In this document: positions 18,021-26,041 of the stretch, piece after piece
Layout: each line of letters opens with the position of its first letter
Numbering within the stretch: position 1 is the stretch's first letter
Assembly: GCA_021324825.1 (NCBI GenBank)
Contig: JAJPII010000044.1
Coordinates: forward strand, 30,246 to 94,245
Reading direction: 5' to 3'
Source of the DNA: Spartobacteria bacterium
Lineage (GTDB): Bacteria; Verrucomicrobiota; Verrucomicrobiia; Chthoniobacterales; Chthoniobacteraceae
DNA: 64,000 nucleotides
Position numbers and translations under genes: made by a program
Notes under the pieces: model-generated
The model's input: the letters and a program-made list of their open reading frames with translations, nothing else
Databases searched by the model: none
Told to the model about the DNA's origin: nothing

Positions 18021-18042
18021 CGAAAGATCGCGCTTGCCAGAC

Positions 18043-18059
18043 AGTATCTCTATGATACT
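18043..18059. promoter_or_regulatory. Inverted repeat just upstream of hicA (candidate HicB operator)
   Basis: The arms AGTATC (18043-18048) and GATACT (18054-18059) are perfect inverted repeats around TCTAT. They end two bases before the hicA ATG and overlap an AT-rich stretch (TATGATACTATATGG) that could include a -10 element. HicB proteins with a ribbon-helix-helix tail bind such palindromes to repress their own operon, so an autoregulatory operator is plausible. The -35 candidate TTGCCA at 18034 is 16 bases before TACTAT, a spacing that would leave almost no leader. Confidence 0.45.
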
Positions 18060-18061
18060 AT

Positions 18062-18262
18062 ATGGATGTGCCTCGAAAGACAAGGCAGCTCATAGCCGAC
18101 CTTGAAAAGGCGGGGTTCGTAAACCGGGGCGGGAAGGGCTGCCACCGCAATTATGAACACCCGATGGGCCAGCGAGTGACTCTGTCGGGAAGGCCGGGCG
18201 AGGACGCCCGTCGTTACCAGGAAAAGGAAGTGAAACGAAAGATCCAGGAGAGCGCCAAGTGA
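18062..18262 (+). CDS. hicA: HicA-type mRNA interferase toxin
   Basis: This 66-residue protein has the double-stranded-RNA-binding-like HicA fold: LIADLEKAGFVNRGGKGCHRN, then QRVTLSGRPGEDARR. The catalytic His is His28. The residue before it is Cys, where many HicA proteins have Ser (G-S-H), a small deviation. HicA cleaves mRNA on ribosomes when not bound by HicB. Its stop overlaps the GTG start of hicB. There is no visible Shine-Dalgarno sequence before the ATG, which may keep expression low or leaderless. The pair sits between the OPX genes and an opposing nucleotidyltransferase gene. Confidence 0.85.
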   Translation: MDVPRKTRQLIADLEKAGFVNRGGKGCHRNYEHPMGQRVTLSGRPGEDARRYQEKEVKRKIQESAK

Positions 18263-18600
18263 AAAAGATCAAAGCCGGTGATTACATCAAAGTGATCGAA
18301 TGGAGTGAGGAAGACCGCCGCTTCATTGGCAGCGCCCCGCCGCTGATCGGCCCTTGCTGCCACGGGAAAGAGGAAGAGAACGTTTATCAACAACTGTGCG
18401 GGATCGTCGAGGAGTGGGTCGATCTCTACAACCGGGAGGGCAAGGCGCTTCCGAAGCCCAGCGCGGGAAAAGAATACAGCGGCAAGTTCATTTTGCGTCT
18501 CGACTCGGAGCTTCATCGCCTTCTCGCGGTGCGCGCGCTGCAACAGGGCGACAGCCTCAACAACTACTGCGCACGATTGCTCAAGAAGTTTGCCCGTTAG
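18259..18600 (+). CDS. hicB: HicB-type antitoxin
   Basis: This 113-residue protein starts at a GTG overlapping the hicA stop. The N-terminal ~65 residues form the partly degraded RNase-H-like HicB domain that neutralises HicA. The C-terminal part (GKFILRLDSELHRLLAVRAL, then SLNNYCARLLKK) is a ribbon-helix-helix DNA-binding motif. HicB both inhibits HicA and represses the operon. Gene order (toxin first) and overlap are typical of hicAB. Its stop is one base from the end of the opposing nucleotidyltransferase gene. Confidence 0.85.
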   Translation: MKKIKAGDYIKVIEWSEEDRRFIGSAPPLIGPCCHGKEEENVYQQLCGIVEEWVDLYNREGKALPKPSAGKEYSGKFILRLDSELHRLLAVRALQQGDSLNNYCARLLKKFAR

Positions 18601-18601
18601 G

Positions 18602-19717
18602 CTAATTGTAAAATCGCCACCAGCGGCGGTAGGCCTCGTGGATTTGCTCCATCGACGAACCGCGCGGGAGCGAGAGCAGCAAGCAAACCCGCGGGAGATC
18701 GACATCCGGTTGCAACAGAAGCGCCAGGGCCCGTTGCAGCGGCGCGCGCGGATAGTCGAACCAATCGCCGCCGGGACGTTTCCTCCTCCGCAGGCTGTCC
18801 CGGAGATGAAGCGCGAGGTTGCGCAAGGCGGGAAATTCGGGAAACAAACGGCCTCCATACGCGGCGTAGTCCCGCCCGGAGGCGAAGGCGTGTTTCAACC
18901 GGATCGATTCCAGCCACAGAAACAAATCGTTCCACGCGGACAGAAGTTCCTCCTGCCTCTCCCGCAGGACGTTCAGGGGCGGGTTTTCATAGCGAGGATG
19001 GAATTTGAAGTCCACGGCCGATTCGTGCCAAACGGCGAGTTTGGAAAAATTCGGCGGCTTTTGCGCCAGCGGTTCGGAGAGGCGTTCGTGGCGCGCGCGG
19101 CAGGACCAGTCGTAGCGGCCATTCAGCGCGAGAACCGCGTCGGCGAACGCCAGGCGCGCCTTGGCGTGGTTGCGTTCCACGAAGTTTCTATCCCCGCCCT
19201 CCGCCAGCAGCAGCCGCGCGTAGAAAAGCCCGCTGCCTCGATTGAACAGCAGGCGCGCCGCTTCGTGCGCGGGGATGCGCGCGCCATCCGACAGGCGTTC
19301 CGGCAGATTCGGGCAGCCAAAGACAGGAATGTTTGCGGCGGCTAGGTCGTAGTAAAACATGGACGGCTCGGCCCGCCGCAACGCGGCGAGCGGCAGAATC
19401 TTGAATTCCACCTCGATGCCGGTTTCCTCCTCGCCATGATGCGATTCCTGCTCGCACCAGCGCTGCGCGGCTTCACGCGCCGTTCCGGTTTTCAGGACCA
19501 GGTAGAATTCCAGGTCATTGTAAAGCGCGGGCCCGTTCTCGCCGTAAAACACCCCTCCTTCGCCGCGCCCGTAGCCTCCGGCAAGCAGCAGGAAAGCGGT
19601 CTCTCTTGCAAATTGGGATGCCGCGAGCCGCTCCGACATCCCCGCCAGATAGCGATCCAACAGCGCCCGCAAACCGGGGTGATCTCCCGGGAAATAGCGG
19701 TTCCCGGAGGGTGTCAT
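18602..19717 (-). CDS. Predicted nucleotidyltransferase-fold protein
   Basis: This 371-residue protein contains LLLAGGYGRGEGG (residues ~44-55) followed by YNDLEFYLV (~66-74). This is the hG-G/S...D/E-h-D/E signature of the DNA polymerase beta nucleotidyltransferase superfamily, with Asp68/Glu70 as likely metal ligands. A third acidic strand (EVEFKIL) lies near residue 103. The rest is helical and Arg-rich and has no recognised domain. There is no signal peptide. It is monocistronic on the minus strand inside the EPS locus. It may nucleotidylate a protein, RNA or sugar; I do not recognise a specific family. Confidence 0.65.
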   Translation of the reverse strand: MTPSGNRYFPGDHPGLRALLDRYLAGMSERLAASQFARETAFLLLAGGYGRGEGGVFYGENGPALYNDLEFYLVLKTGTAREAAQRWCEQESHHGEEETGIEVEFKILPLAALRRAEPSMFYYDLAAANIPVFGCPNLPERLSDGARIPAHEAARLLFNRGSGLFYARLLLAEGGDRNFVERNHAKARLAFADAVLALNGRYDWSCRARHERLSEPLAQKPPNFSKLAVWHESAVDFKFHPRYENPPLNVLRERQEELLSAWNDLFLWLESIRLKHAFASGRDYAAYGGRLFPEFPALRNLALHLRDSLRRRKRPGGDWFDYPRAPLQRALALLLQPDVDLPRVCLLLSLPRGSSMEQIHEAYRRWWRFYN

Positions 19718-19855
19718 GCGCTTTTGCCCTGAGCGGCGTCATTATCGTTGTCATTGTAGGGGCGGCTGTGCCAGCCGCCTGGAGGCAATGTCAAAACGCC
19801 AGTTGGTTTCCAGGTCTTTAGGCAACCAGGAGCGGCCAAAAGTGCAGGATCCGCT
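19718..19855. other. 138-bp intergenic region with imperfect palindromic repeat
   Basis: This is one of the largest gaps in the window, lying upstream of the minus-strand nucleotidyltransferase gene and downstream of the minus-strand STAS gene. It holds the palindromic repeat at 19752-19790 and no open frame with coding character. A promoter for the nucleotidyltransferase gene would be expected here, but no convincing -35/-10 pair was found by eye. Confidence 0.5.
19752..19790. repeat. Second copy of the GGCGGCTGTGCCAGCCGCC palindromic repeat
   Basis: The core 19756-19780 matches 2898-2922 at 24 of 25 bases. The inner stem is GGCGGCTG/CAGCCGCC around TGC, and an outer CATTG/CAATG pair (19752-19756 and 19786-19790) closes a larger imperfect hairpin. 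The flanks differ from the first copy, so only the core is dispersed. Two intergenic copies about 17 kb apart indicate a REP/BIME-like family in this genome. Confidence 0.7.
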
Positions 19856-20176
19856 CTAGGCGACGATTTCAAATATCCGGTGCAGGCGCAAGAGTTCGAT
19901 GACGGATTGCACCGCCGGCTGCGTGTTTAGCAGCTTCACGCTGGGCTGGCCCGCGGGCAGGCGTTTGTAAACGCTGAGCAGCGCGCCGACGCCGGAGCTG
20001 TCCAGGAAGCCGACGTCCCGCAGATCGATTGTCAGACGGTCTATCCCCGGCTTCCAAAGGGTGTCGCATTCCTTTTTGAAATCCCGGGCGGAAGCGGCGT
20101 CCAGGCGGGATGCATGCACCTTTATACACAGAGTGCTGTTTTTCAGTTCAGTGGAAGTAATCGGGGGCATTTGCAT
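19856..20176 (-). CDS. STAS-domain anti-anti-sigma factor-like protein
   Basis: This 106-residue protein is a single SpoIIAA/RsbV-type STAS domain. The phosphoacceptor is Ser60 in FLDSSGVGALL, preceded by LTIDLRDVG. In partner-switching systems the unphosphorylated form binds an HATPase anti-sigma/switch kinase, and a PP2C phosphatase restores it. Both activities are encoded in one protein at 23903-25669. It diverges from the GT4 gene at 20213 with a 36-bp gap. The two STAS domains of the GT26 fusion at 11333 are relatives. Its own target is not visible. Confidence 0.87.
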   Translation of the reverse strand: MQMPPITSTELKNSTLCIKVHASRLDAASARDFKKECDTLWKPGIDRLTIDLRDVGFLDSSGVGALLSVYKRLPAGQPSVKLLNTQPAVQSVIELLRLHRIFEIVA

Positions 20177-20212
20177 ACTATCTGCTAATCACAAGAATGA
20201 GGAAAGTCGTAA

Positions 20213-21400
20213 ATGAGAATCCTCTTCATTCACCGGACGCTTGGGAGTTTCGGCGGCGCGGAAAGCAATGTTTTCGCGACCGCGGGAGCATTGCGCCGAC
20301 GCGGACACACCGTCGGCCTGGTCGCGGAACGGACGAGTGGCAAAGGAGAGAGCGTCTGGCATGATTTGTTCGCCAAAAACCTGTCATGGGCAAAGGGAGG
20401 GGACTCCGCGGACTTGGCGCGAAGCTTCGTTCCCGATGTCATCTATATCCACAAATGGGAGCACCTGGCATGCCTGGAAGCGCTGTTGAAATGCGATACG
20501 CCGCTCATCCGCATGGTGCATGACCATGATATGTATTGCCTGCGCAGCTACCGCTATAATCCGCTGACCCGGCGCATCTGCACGCGGCCCGCGGGCGCGC
20601 ATTGCCTTGTGCCCTGCCTCGCGACCGTCCAGCGCAAACGCGGCGGGGGCCTGCCCGTGCGCTGGGTGAGCCTCTCGGAAAAGCAGCGCGAACTGGCGCT
20701 GAGCCGCCGCTTCGCCCTCAATGTCGTCGCGAACAACTTCATGAAGGGAGAGCTGCTCCTGAACGGATTCGCCCCCGCGCGGATCGAGATATGCGCGCCG
20801 GCGCCGGCGCCCGCCGAACCCGTTCGCAGCAGCTTTTCGGAAAGAAACCTCCTGCTCTTCACGGGCCAGATCATCCGCGGGAAAGGCGTCGATGTCCTCC
20901 TGCGCGCGCTCGCGAAAGTCGAGTCCCCGTTCGAGGCGCTCATCCTCGGGGAGGGAAACCACCGCGCGAAATGCGAAAAGCTTTGCCGCCGCCTCGGACT
21001 CGAAAGGCGCGTGGCGTTCAAGGGATTCATCCCGCCGGAGGAGTTGCGCGGCTTCTATCGCGAGGCCACGGCGGTTCTCGTCCCCTCCGTCTGGCCGGAA
21101 CCGATGGGGTTGGTTGGCCTCGAAGCCATGCGAAACGCTTTGCCCGTGGTGGCGTTCGACGCGGGGGGCGTCAGCGATTGGCTGCGCGATCTCGAAAACG
21201 GTTTTCTCGTGCCGTGGATGGACACGGATGTTTTCGCCCGCCGCATCGACGATCTGCTGAAGGACAAGCGACTCGCCCGGACGATGGGCGAGAGCGGCCA
21301 GGCGCGCGCGTCGCGGGATTTCGACTTTCAAGATTACATCAGCCGGCTGGAAGAGTTGTTTGGACGAGCGGCGCGCGGGAGGCGCAAAGAAGCGGCATGA
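20213..21400 (+). CDS. GT4 family glycosyltransferase
   Basis: This 395-residue GT-B enzyme starts MRILFIHRTLGSFGGAESNV. It has FTGQIIRGKGVDVLLRALAK at the start of the donor domain and WPEPMGLVGLEAMRNALPVV as donor-binding motif. A Cys-rich stretch near residues 105-145 (MYCLRSYRYNPLTRRIC, then AHCLVPC) is typical of one GT4 subgroup; I do not know whether it binds metal. The gene opens the second plus-strand EPS run and overlaps the uridine-kinase-like gene by four bases. Donor and acceptor are unknown. Confidence 0.87.
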   Translation: MRILFIHRTLGSFGGAESNVFATAGALRRRGHTVGLVAERTSGKGESVWHDLFAKNLSWAKGGDSADLARSFVPDVIYIHKWEHLACLEALLKCDTPLIRMVHDHDMYCLRSYRYNPLTRRICTRPAGAHCLVPCLATVQRKRGGGLPVRWVSLSEKQRELALSRRFALNVVANNFMKGELLLNGFAPARIEICAPAPAPAEPVRSSFSERNLLLFTGQIIRGKGVDVLLRALAKVESPFEALILGEGNHRAKCEKLCRRLGLERRVAFKGFIPPEELRGFYREATAVLVPSVWPEPMGLVGLEAMRNALPVVAFDAGGVSDWLRDLENGFLVPWMDTDVFARRIDDLLKDKRLARTMGESGQARASRDFDFQDYISRLEELFGRAARGRRKEAA

Positions 21401-22011
21401 ACACGGCGCGCGTAGTGGGAATCGCCGGCGGCACCGCGTCGGGCAAGACCTGGCTTGCAAATTATTTGAAAGAGCGGCTCGGAGCGGATGCGGTCTGCAT
21501 ATCGCAGGACTGGTATTACAAGGATCAAAGCGCGGCCAAAGGAGCCGAGGAACTGGCGCTGAACTTCGATCACCCCGGCGCGATCGAGACGAGTCTGCTC
21601 GTCGAACATCTCGACGCCCTCCGCGGCGGCCAGGCGGTTGACGCGCCGCGCTACGATTTCGCCACGCACGCGCGCACGGGCCGCACGGCTCGGTTGAAAG
21701 CCGCGCCGGTGGTGATTATCGAGGGGATTTTCGTCCTGCACGAAGAGGCGATTTTGCGCAGGCTGGATCATTCGGTCTTCGTCGAAGTGCCCGACGGCGT
21801 GCGCTTCGCGCGCCGTCTTGAGCGGGACGCCGCCGAGCGTTTCATCCCCGCGAACGAGACTCTGCGGCTGTACGAAACATTCGTCCGCCCGATGCACGAC
21901 CACTATGTGCAGCCTTCCGCCGCGAACGCGCGGCACGTCTGGCGGCCTCTGGCGGAGAACGATTTCCCGAGGCTCTTCCTCGACGAGATCCGGGAGGGGA
22001 TCGTGACATGA
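21397..22011 (+). CDS. udk: Uridine kinase-like P-loop kinase
   Basis: The ATG at 21397 overlaps the preceding stop and gives 204 residues, the usual Udk length. The Walker A is GIAGGTASGKT (residues 8-18). SQDWYYKD, NFDHPGAIE and APRYDFATHART are the conserved Udk/PRK-family blocks that bind the nucleoside, and VVIIEGIFVL carries the Walker B strand. Uridine kinases make UMP from uridine and ATP or GTP. Its place between a glycosyltransferase and the initiating sugar transferase suggests a link to UDP-sugar supply or a kinase of another small substrate. The symbol is by family resemblance only. Confidence 0.75.
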   Translation: MNTARVVGIAGGTASGKTWLANYLKERLGADAVCISQDWYYKDQSAAKGAEELALNFDHPGAIETSLLVEHLDALRGGQAVDAPRYDFATHARTGRTARLKAAPVVIIEGIFVLHEEAILRRLDHSVFVEVPDGVRFARRLERDAAERFIPANETLRLYETFVRPMHDHYVQPSAANARHVWRPLAENDFPRLFLDEIREGIVT

Positions 22012-22724
22012 CCGAAAAAGAAACAATCGACTACTGGAGCAGGGCGGGAACGGCGCATGGCCGCGTCGTGAACGCAACCAGGCAGTGGATCAAGATCGCC
22101 ACCTGGCGCGCCGTCGTCGGCGGCTCGCTCTTTTTGAAGCGGACTGTCGATCTGCTGGTCGCGCTGCTCACCTTGGCGATCTGGTCGCCGCTGATTTTGC
22201 TGGTCATCCTGCTCATCAAAATCGAGGACGGCGGCCCGATATTTTTCCGGCAGACCCGCGTCGGCCTGCGCGGAAGGACATTCGGCATGTGGAAATTCCG
22301 CTCGATGGTTCTCAACGCCGACGCCCTCAAGGACAAGCTTCTCGAGAAGAACGAAATGAAGAACGGCGTGGTCTTCAAGATGAAGAACGACCCGCGGATA
22401 ACGCGCGTCGGCAAGTGGATACGGAAGTTCTCCGTGGATGAAGTGCCGCAGCTCTGGAACGTCATCGAGGGGCATATGTCGCTCGTCGGGCCGCGCCCGC
22501 CCGTGCCGCGGGAAGTGCGGATGTATACGATAGAAGACCGGTTGCGGCTGCTGGCCAAGCCCGGCCTGACGTGTTCCTGGCAGGTGGGAGGGCGCAACGC
22601 GATCGACTTCGCCGGACAGGTGCGGCTGGATGTCGATTACATCCGCTCGAAGAGCATCTGGCTCGACTGCAAACTGCTTCTTAAAACGGTCCCCGCGGTG
22701 CTCCTGGGCAAAGGCGCCTACTAG
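22008..22724 (+). CDS. Undecaprenyl-phosphate sugar phosphotransferase (initiating PGT, WcaJ/WbaP C-terminal type)
   Basis: This 238-residue protein has the bacterial sugar transferase domain: KRTVDLLVALL membrane/re-entrant helix, GPIFFRQTRVGLRGRTFGMW, KFRSM, DEVPQLWNVIEGHMSLVGPR and KPGLTCSWQVGGRN. These enzymes transfer a sugar 1-phosphate (often glucose or galactose) from UDP-sugar to undecaprenyl phosphate, the first committed EPS step. Only one hydrophobic segment is seen, so it is the minimal monotopic form rather than a five-helix PHPT. Its start overlaps the udk-like gene. An N-terminal extension of ~40 residues precedes the core. Confidence 0.9.
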   Translation: MTEKETIDYWSRAGTAHGRVVNATRQWIKIATWRAVVGGSLFLKRTVDLLVALLTLAIWSPLILLVILLIKIEDGGPIFFRQTRVGLRGRTFGMWKFRSMVLNADALKDKLLEKNEMKNGVVFKMKNDPRITRVGKWIRKFSVDEVPQLWNVIEGHMSLVGPRPPVPREVRMYTIEDRLRLLAKPGLTCSWQVGGRNAIDFAGQVRLDVDYIRSKSIWLDCKLLLKTVPAVLLGKGAY

Positions 22725-22733
22725 CAAAATTTC

Positions 22734-23915
22734 ATGCCCGACACTTCAAAAATCTGGAAGCTGGCCGCCCCAGATTTCTCCGCGCTGGACTCCATCTGGC
22801 GCAACCCGCTCCCCTTCGTGCTTTGGCCCGTCGGCATGCAGCCGCTGCTGGCGCATTGGATGGACGAGGCGGTGCGGCGCGGCTTTGACGAAGTGGAAGT
22901 TTACGTGGCCGACAGGCCGACCGCCGTGCGCGTGGCGCTGGAGGAGGGCGTTTACTGGTCCCGCCCCGTGCGCGTCATCCCGGTGGCCGGCGAGGCCGAC
23001 GCGCCCGCCGACGCGGAATGCGTGGACCGCCTGCCCAACACGCCGGCGGACAAATTTTCCGGCGACGCGCGCGCGCTTCTCCAGCGATGGTTCGAGTTGC
23101 AAACGACATGGATGGCCGGCCGCGACGGCGGCGAGGTGAGCCTGGAGCGGCAGGTCGAGGGCGGCTGGATCGGGCACCACGCCAGCGTCCATCCCCAGGC
23201 GAAGCTGACCGCTCCGTTCTGGATAGGCCCCAATGCGCAGATCGGCCCGCGGTGCCGCGTCGGCCCGAACGCGATCATCGCGGAGAACTCGATTCTCGGC
23301 GAGGATGTCGAAGTCGAGGAGGCGTGCGTCCTGGCCAATACTTATCTGGGGCATCACACGCGCCTGTGCCACGCCCTGGCCGACGGCGGCGCGCTGGTGG
23401 ACTGGGCGCGCGGCTGCCGCGTGGACATCGGCGAGAGCTTCGTCATGCGTCCCGTAAAACGGCAGAGTTGCGGCCCGGGCTTGCTTGAGCGCGCGGCGGC
23501 GTTTATTGCTTACGGGATGCTCGCGCCGTTCGCGAAGCTTTGGAATCGCGCCGGCTGGACTTCGCGCGAGATTGTGGTGCCGCAAAGCGGGGCCGCCATC
23601 CCGCTGCTCACCGGAAGCGGCGGCCCGCTCTGGGCGCGGCGCTGGCCGTGGCTTTGGGAGATCGCGCGCGGACGTTTCCGCTGGATCGGCATCCTGCCGC
23701 GCGACGCCGAGCATTGGAAAAGCATCCCTTCCGAAGTTTTGAGCCAGCTCCAGTCGTGCTGCTTCGGCATGTTTTCGCTCGCGGACTTGCACGGCTGCCA
23801 CGATCCCTCCGATCCGGAAGAATCGATCCACGCCATCTATCAAGGCCTGCAGGCGGACAGCCGTTCGCGCGAATGGGTGGCGAAAAACCTTTGGAAAATC
23901 GCATGGTCCAGATAA
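22734..23915 (+). CDS. Hexapeptide-repeat (left-handed beta-helix) sugar-nucleotide-type protein
   Basis: This 393-residue protein has three parts. The N-terminal ~110 residues resemble a cut-down NDP-sugar pyrophosphorylase fold (LPFVLWPVGMQPLLAHWMDE) without the GG-x-G-T-R-L nucleotide loop. Residues ~140-215 contain hexapeptide repeats (IGPNAQIGPRCRVGPNAIIA) forming a left-handed beta-helix. The C-terminal ~110 residues contain WEIARGRFRWIGILPR and FGMFSLADLHG, loosely like the tail of bacterial sugar transferases. It follows the initiating transferase by nine bases and overlaps the RsbU-like gene by 13 bp. It may be a non-catalytic partner of the initiating transferase or an acyl/nucleotidyl transferase; neither is shown. 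Confidence 0.55.
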   Translation: MPDTSKIWKLAAPDFSALDSIWRNPLPFVLWPVGMQPLLAHWMDEAVRRGFDEVEVYVADRPTAVRVALEEGVYWSRPVRVIPVAGEADAPADAECVDRLPNTPADKFSGDARALLQRWFELQTTWMAGRDGGEVSLERQVEGGWIGHHASVHPQAKLTAPFWIGPNAQIGPRCRVGPNAIIAENSILGEDVEVEEACVLANTYLGHHTRLCHALADGGALVDWARGCRVDIGESFVMRPVKRQSCGPGLLERAAAFIAYGMLAPFAKLWNRAGWTSREIVVPQSGAAIPLLTGSGGPLWARRWPWLWEIARGRFRWIGILPRDAEHWKSIPSEVLSQLQSCCFGMFSLADLHGCHDPSDPEESIHAIYQGLQADSRSREWVAKNLWKIAWSR

Positions 23916-25669
23916 CGGAGCCGGCGGATGCGCCGCCCATCCAGGATTTCTGGGGCTGCGAATTCGCCGCGGAATTCGAGCGGGTGGCGCCCGCCGTGGC
24001 GCGGCTGCTGGCCTTCTGCGAGGCGCAGGGCGTGGCGCCGGAAGTCCTGACGCAGATCGAGCTGGGCGTGGTGGAAGGCGTGAACAACGCCATCGAGCAC
24101 GGTTGCGCCGAAATCGAGAACGCGCGGGTCCGCCTGCGCTGGAGCTGGACGGACGACGTTTTGGAAGTCCGCATCTACGACCCCGGAGCGTTCCGTCCCG
24201 GCTCGACCGCGGTCGCTCTGCCGGACGATCCGTTGTCGGAAGGGGGCCGCGGCGGGTTCCTCATAGCGGCCATGATGGACAGCGTGGAGCACCGGCTCGT
24301 GCACGGGCAGCATTGCATAGTCCTTCGCAAGAGGATCGGCGAAAAGCCCGCGTTCTCGCCGAAGGACGCCGAAAGCGCGGCCCTTCTTCGCGACATGACC
24401 GCGGACTTGAGCACCAGCTATGAAAGCCTCGCGGCGCTCTTTCAGTTCGCCAAGGAGCTCGCGACGGCGCCTTCCTTCGACGTCTTTGTCGGGCGGGTTT
24501 TGGACCGGCTCCTCGTCCTCCTGGCCGCCAACGAAACGACCGTGCGGCTGGTTCAATTCAACGGCAGGCTGAAGCTCTCCTGCGCGCGGATGCGCGACGT
24601 GCCGGACGCCGAGCCGGGGGAGAGCGGCGGGCTTTTCACCGCGCTGCCTCCGGAACACGAGACCATCGAGGCCAAGGCCTTCCAGCGCGGCGCCGAGCAG
24701 ACGGTGGAGAACTGCTCCGCCGTGCCGCGGCGCGACCCGCTCTGGAGATCGACCGGGGTCGCCTTCGTCTGCCCGCTGTTTTTTCAAACGAAGGTGCTGG
24801 GCGTGCTGACCGTCCTGCGCAGTGACGCGAGCAGCTATTTCACCGCAGGCCAGGTCAGTCTCATGCGCACGGTGGCGGAGTTTCTCGGCATCGCGCAAAC
24901 GACCGCGCTGTTGCAGGAACAGCGGCAGAAGGAGCAGCGCGCGATCCGCGAACTGGAGATCGCCGCGGAAATCCAGCAATCGCTGCTGCCGAAATCATTT
25001 CCCAACAACCCGACCTCGCGCGTCTTCGGCGCATCGCGCGCAGCGCTCAAAGTCGGCGGCGACTACTTCGACGCGCTGCCGATCGGCAGCCGCGGCGTGC
25101 TGGTCTCGATAGCGGACGTCATGGGCAAGGGGATGCCCGCCGCGCTTCTCGCGACCATCCTGCGCACGAGCATCCGCGCGCGGCTCGACCTGGCGGAAAA
25201 CCCCGGGATGCTGCTGACGGAAGTCAACCGGCAGATCAACGCCGACCTGGCGCGGCTGGACAGCTTCATCACCGCGCAGATCGCCTTCCTTTTCTACGAC
25301 AAGGCCGAACTGCGTTACGCGAGCGCCGGGCATTGCCCCATCCTGAAATACGCCAGCGAGAGCGCGACGCCCGCACGGCTGGACGCCGGCGGCATCCCGC
25401 TCGGCGTGCTGGATCGCGTGGAATACGAGTCGTACAGCGAAAAGGTCAGGAGCGGGGACCGCTTTGTCTTCCTGACCGACGGAATCTACGAAGCCGAGTC
25501 GCCCGAGGGCCAGGCGATCGGTCTGGAAGGCATCACCGACGAAATCGTCCACCTCTGGGGCGGAACGCCAAACCTCTTCTGCGAAGGGCTGCTCGATTTC
25601 GTCCACAGGTTCACGGGAGGGACCGAAGCCGCCGACGACCGCACTGTCGTGGCGCTGGAATGTTTTTAG
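23903..25669 (+). CDS. RsbW-type HATPase + GAF + SpoIIE/RsbU PP2C phosphatase regulator
   Basis: This 588-residue cytoplasmic regulator starts at ATG 23903, inside the upstream gene. Residues ~20-145 form a small HATPase of the SpoIIAB/RsbW class: N-box GVVEGVNNAIEHG (Asn ~62), G1 YDPGAF and G2 GGRGGFLI. Residues ~190-335 look like a GAF domain. A coiled-coil (RAIRELEIAAEIQQSLLPKS) leads into the SpoIIE domain with metal-binding Asp387 (GGDYFDAL), Asp405 (IADVMGKGM) and Asp578/579 (DDRTVV). One protein thus combines a switch kinase with the opposing phosphatase for STAS phosphoserines. The STAS protein at 19856 and the STAS domains of the GT26 fusion are candidate substrates; this pairing is inference. 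A receiver gene follows after six bases. Confidence 0.87.
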   Translation: MVQITEPADAPPIQDFWGCEFAAEFERVAPAVARLLAFCEAQGVAPEVLTQIELGVVEGVNNAIEHGCAEIENARVRLRWSWTDDVLEVRIYDPGAFRPGSTAVALPDDPLSEGGRGGFLIAAMMDSVEHRLVHGQHCIVLRKRIGEKPAFSPKDAESAALLRDMTADLSTSYESLAALFQFAKELATAPSFDVFVGRVLDRLLVLLAANETTVRLVQFNGRLKLSCARMRDVPDAEPGESGGLFTALPPEHETIEAKAFQRGAEQTVENCSAVPRRDPLWRSTGVAFVCPLFFQTKVLGVLTVLRSDASSYFTAGQVSLMRTVAEFLGIAQTTALLQEQRQKEQRAIRELEIAAEIQQSLLPKSFPNNPTSRVFGASRAALKVGGDYFDALPIGSRGVLVSIADVMGKGMPAALLATILRTSIRARLDLAENPGMLLTEVNRQINADLARLDSFITAQIAFLFYDKAELRYASAGHCPILKYASESATPARLDAGGIPLGVLDRVEYESYSEKVRSGDRFVFLTDGIYEAESPEGQAIGLEGITDEIVHLWGGTPNLFCEGLLDFVHRFTGGTEAADDRTVVALECF

Positions 25670-25675
25670 ACCGGC

Positions 25676-26041
25676 ATGAAGACGATACTCATAGTAGACG
25701 ACCACGCGCACATCGTGAAACTGATCGAGTTCAGCCTGGAGGAAATCGACTGCCGGGTGGAGACCGCGCACACCGGGGAAGAAGCCCTCTCCAAAGCCGC
25801 GAAAATGCAGATCGACCTCATCATCACGGATGTGAAGCTCCCGGGCGTGGACGGCTTCGAGACGGTGCGCCGCATCCGCCAAAACGAAAATTGCGCGCGG
25901 CTGCCGGTCATCATCATGACCGGCCAGGGCCAGAGCGAAGTGCAGAAGCAGGCGAGCGGGATCGATTTCGCCGAATTCCTGACCAAACCGTTCAGCCCCA
26001 CGGACCTGGTGCATAAAGCCCGGTCGCTCCTCGCATTATGA
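25676..26041 (+). CDS. Stand-alone CheY-like response regulator receiver
   Basis: This 121-residue receiver domain has no output domain. Asp8/Asp9 form the acidic pocket, Asp52 (IITDVKLPG) is the phosphoacceptor, Thr82 and Lys104 (LTKPF) complete the switch. It lies six bases after the SpoIIE regulator and overlaps the next gene by four bases, so it probably relays a phosphosignal within this regulatory block. The cognate kinase is not obvious. The hybrid kinase at 28435-30638 is nearby but on the other strand and carries its own receiver. Confidence 0.88.
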   Translation: MKTILIVDDHAHIVKLIEFSLEEIDCRVETAHTGEEALSKAAKMQIDLIITDVKLPGVDGFETVRRIRQNENCARLPVIIMTGQGQSEVQKQASGIDFAEFLTKPFSPTDLVHKARSLLAL

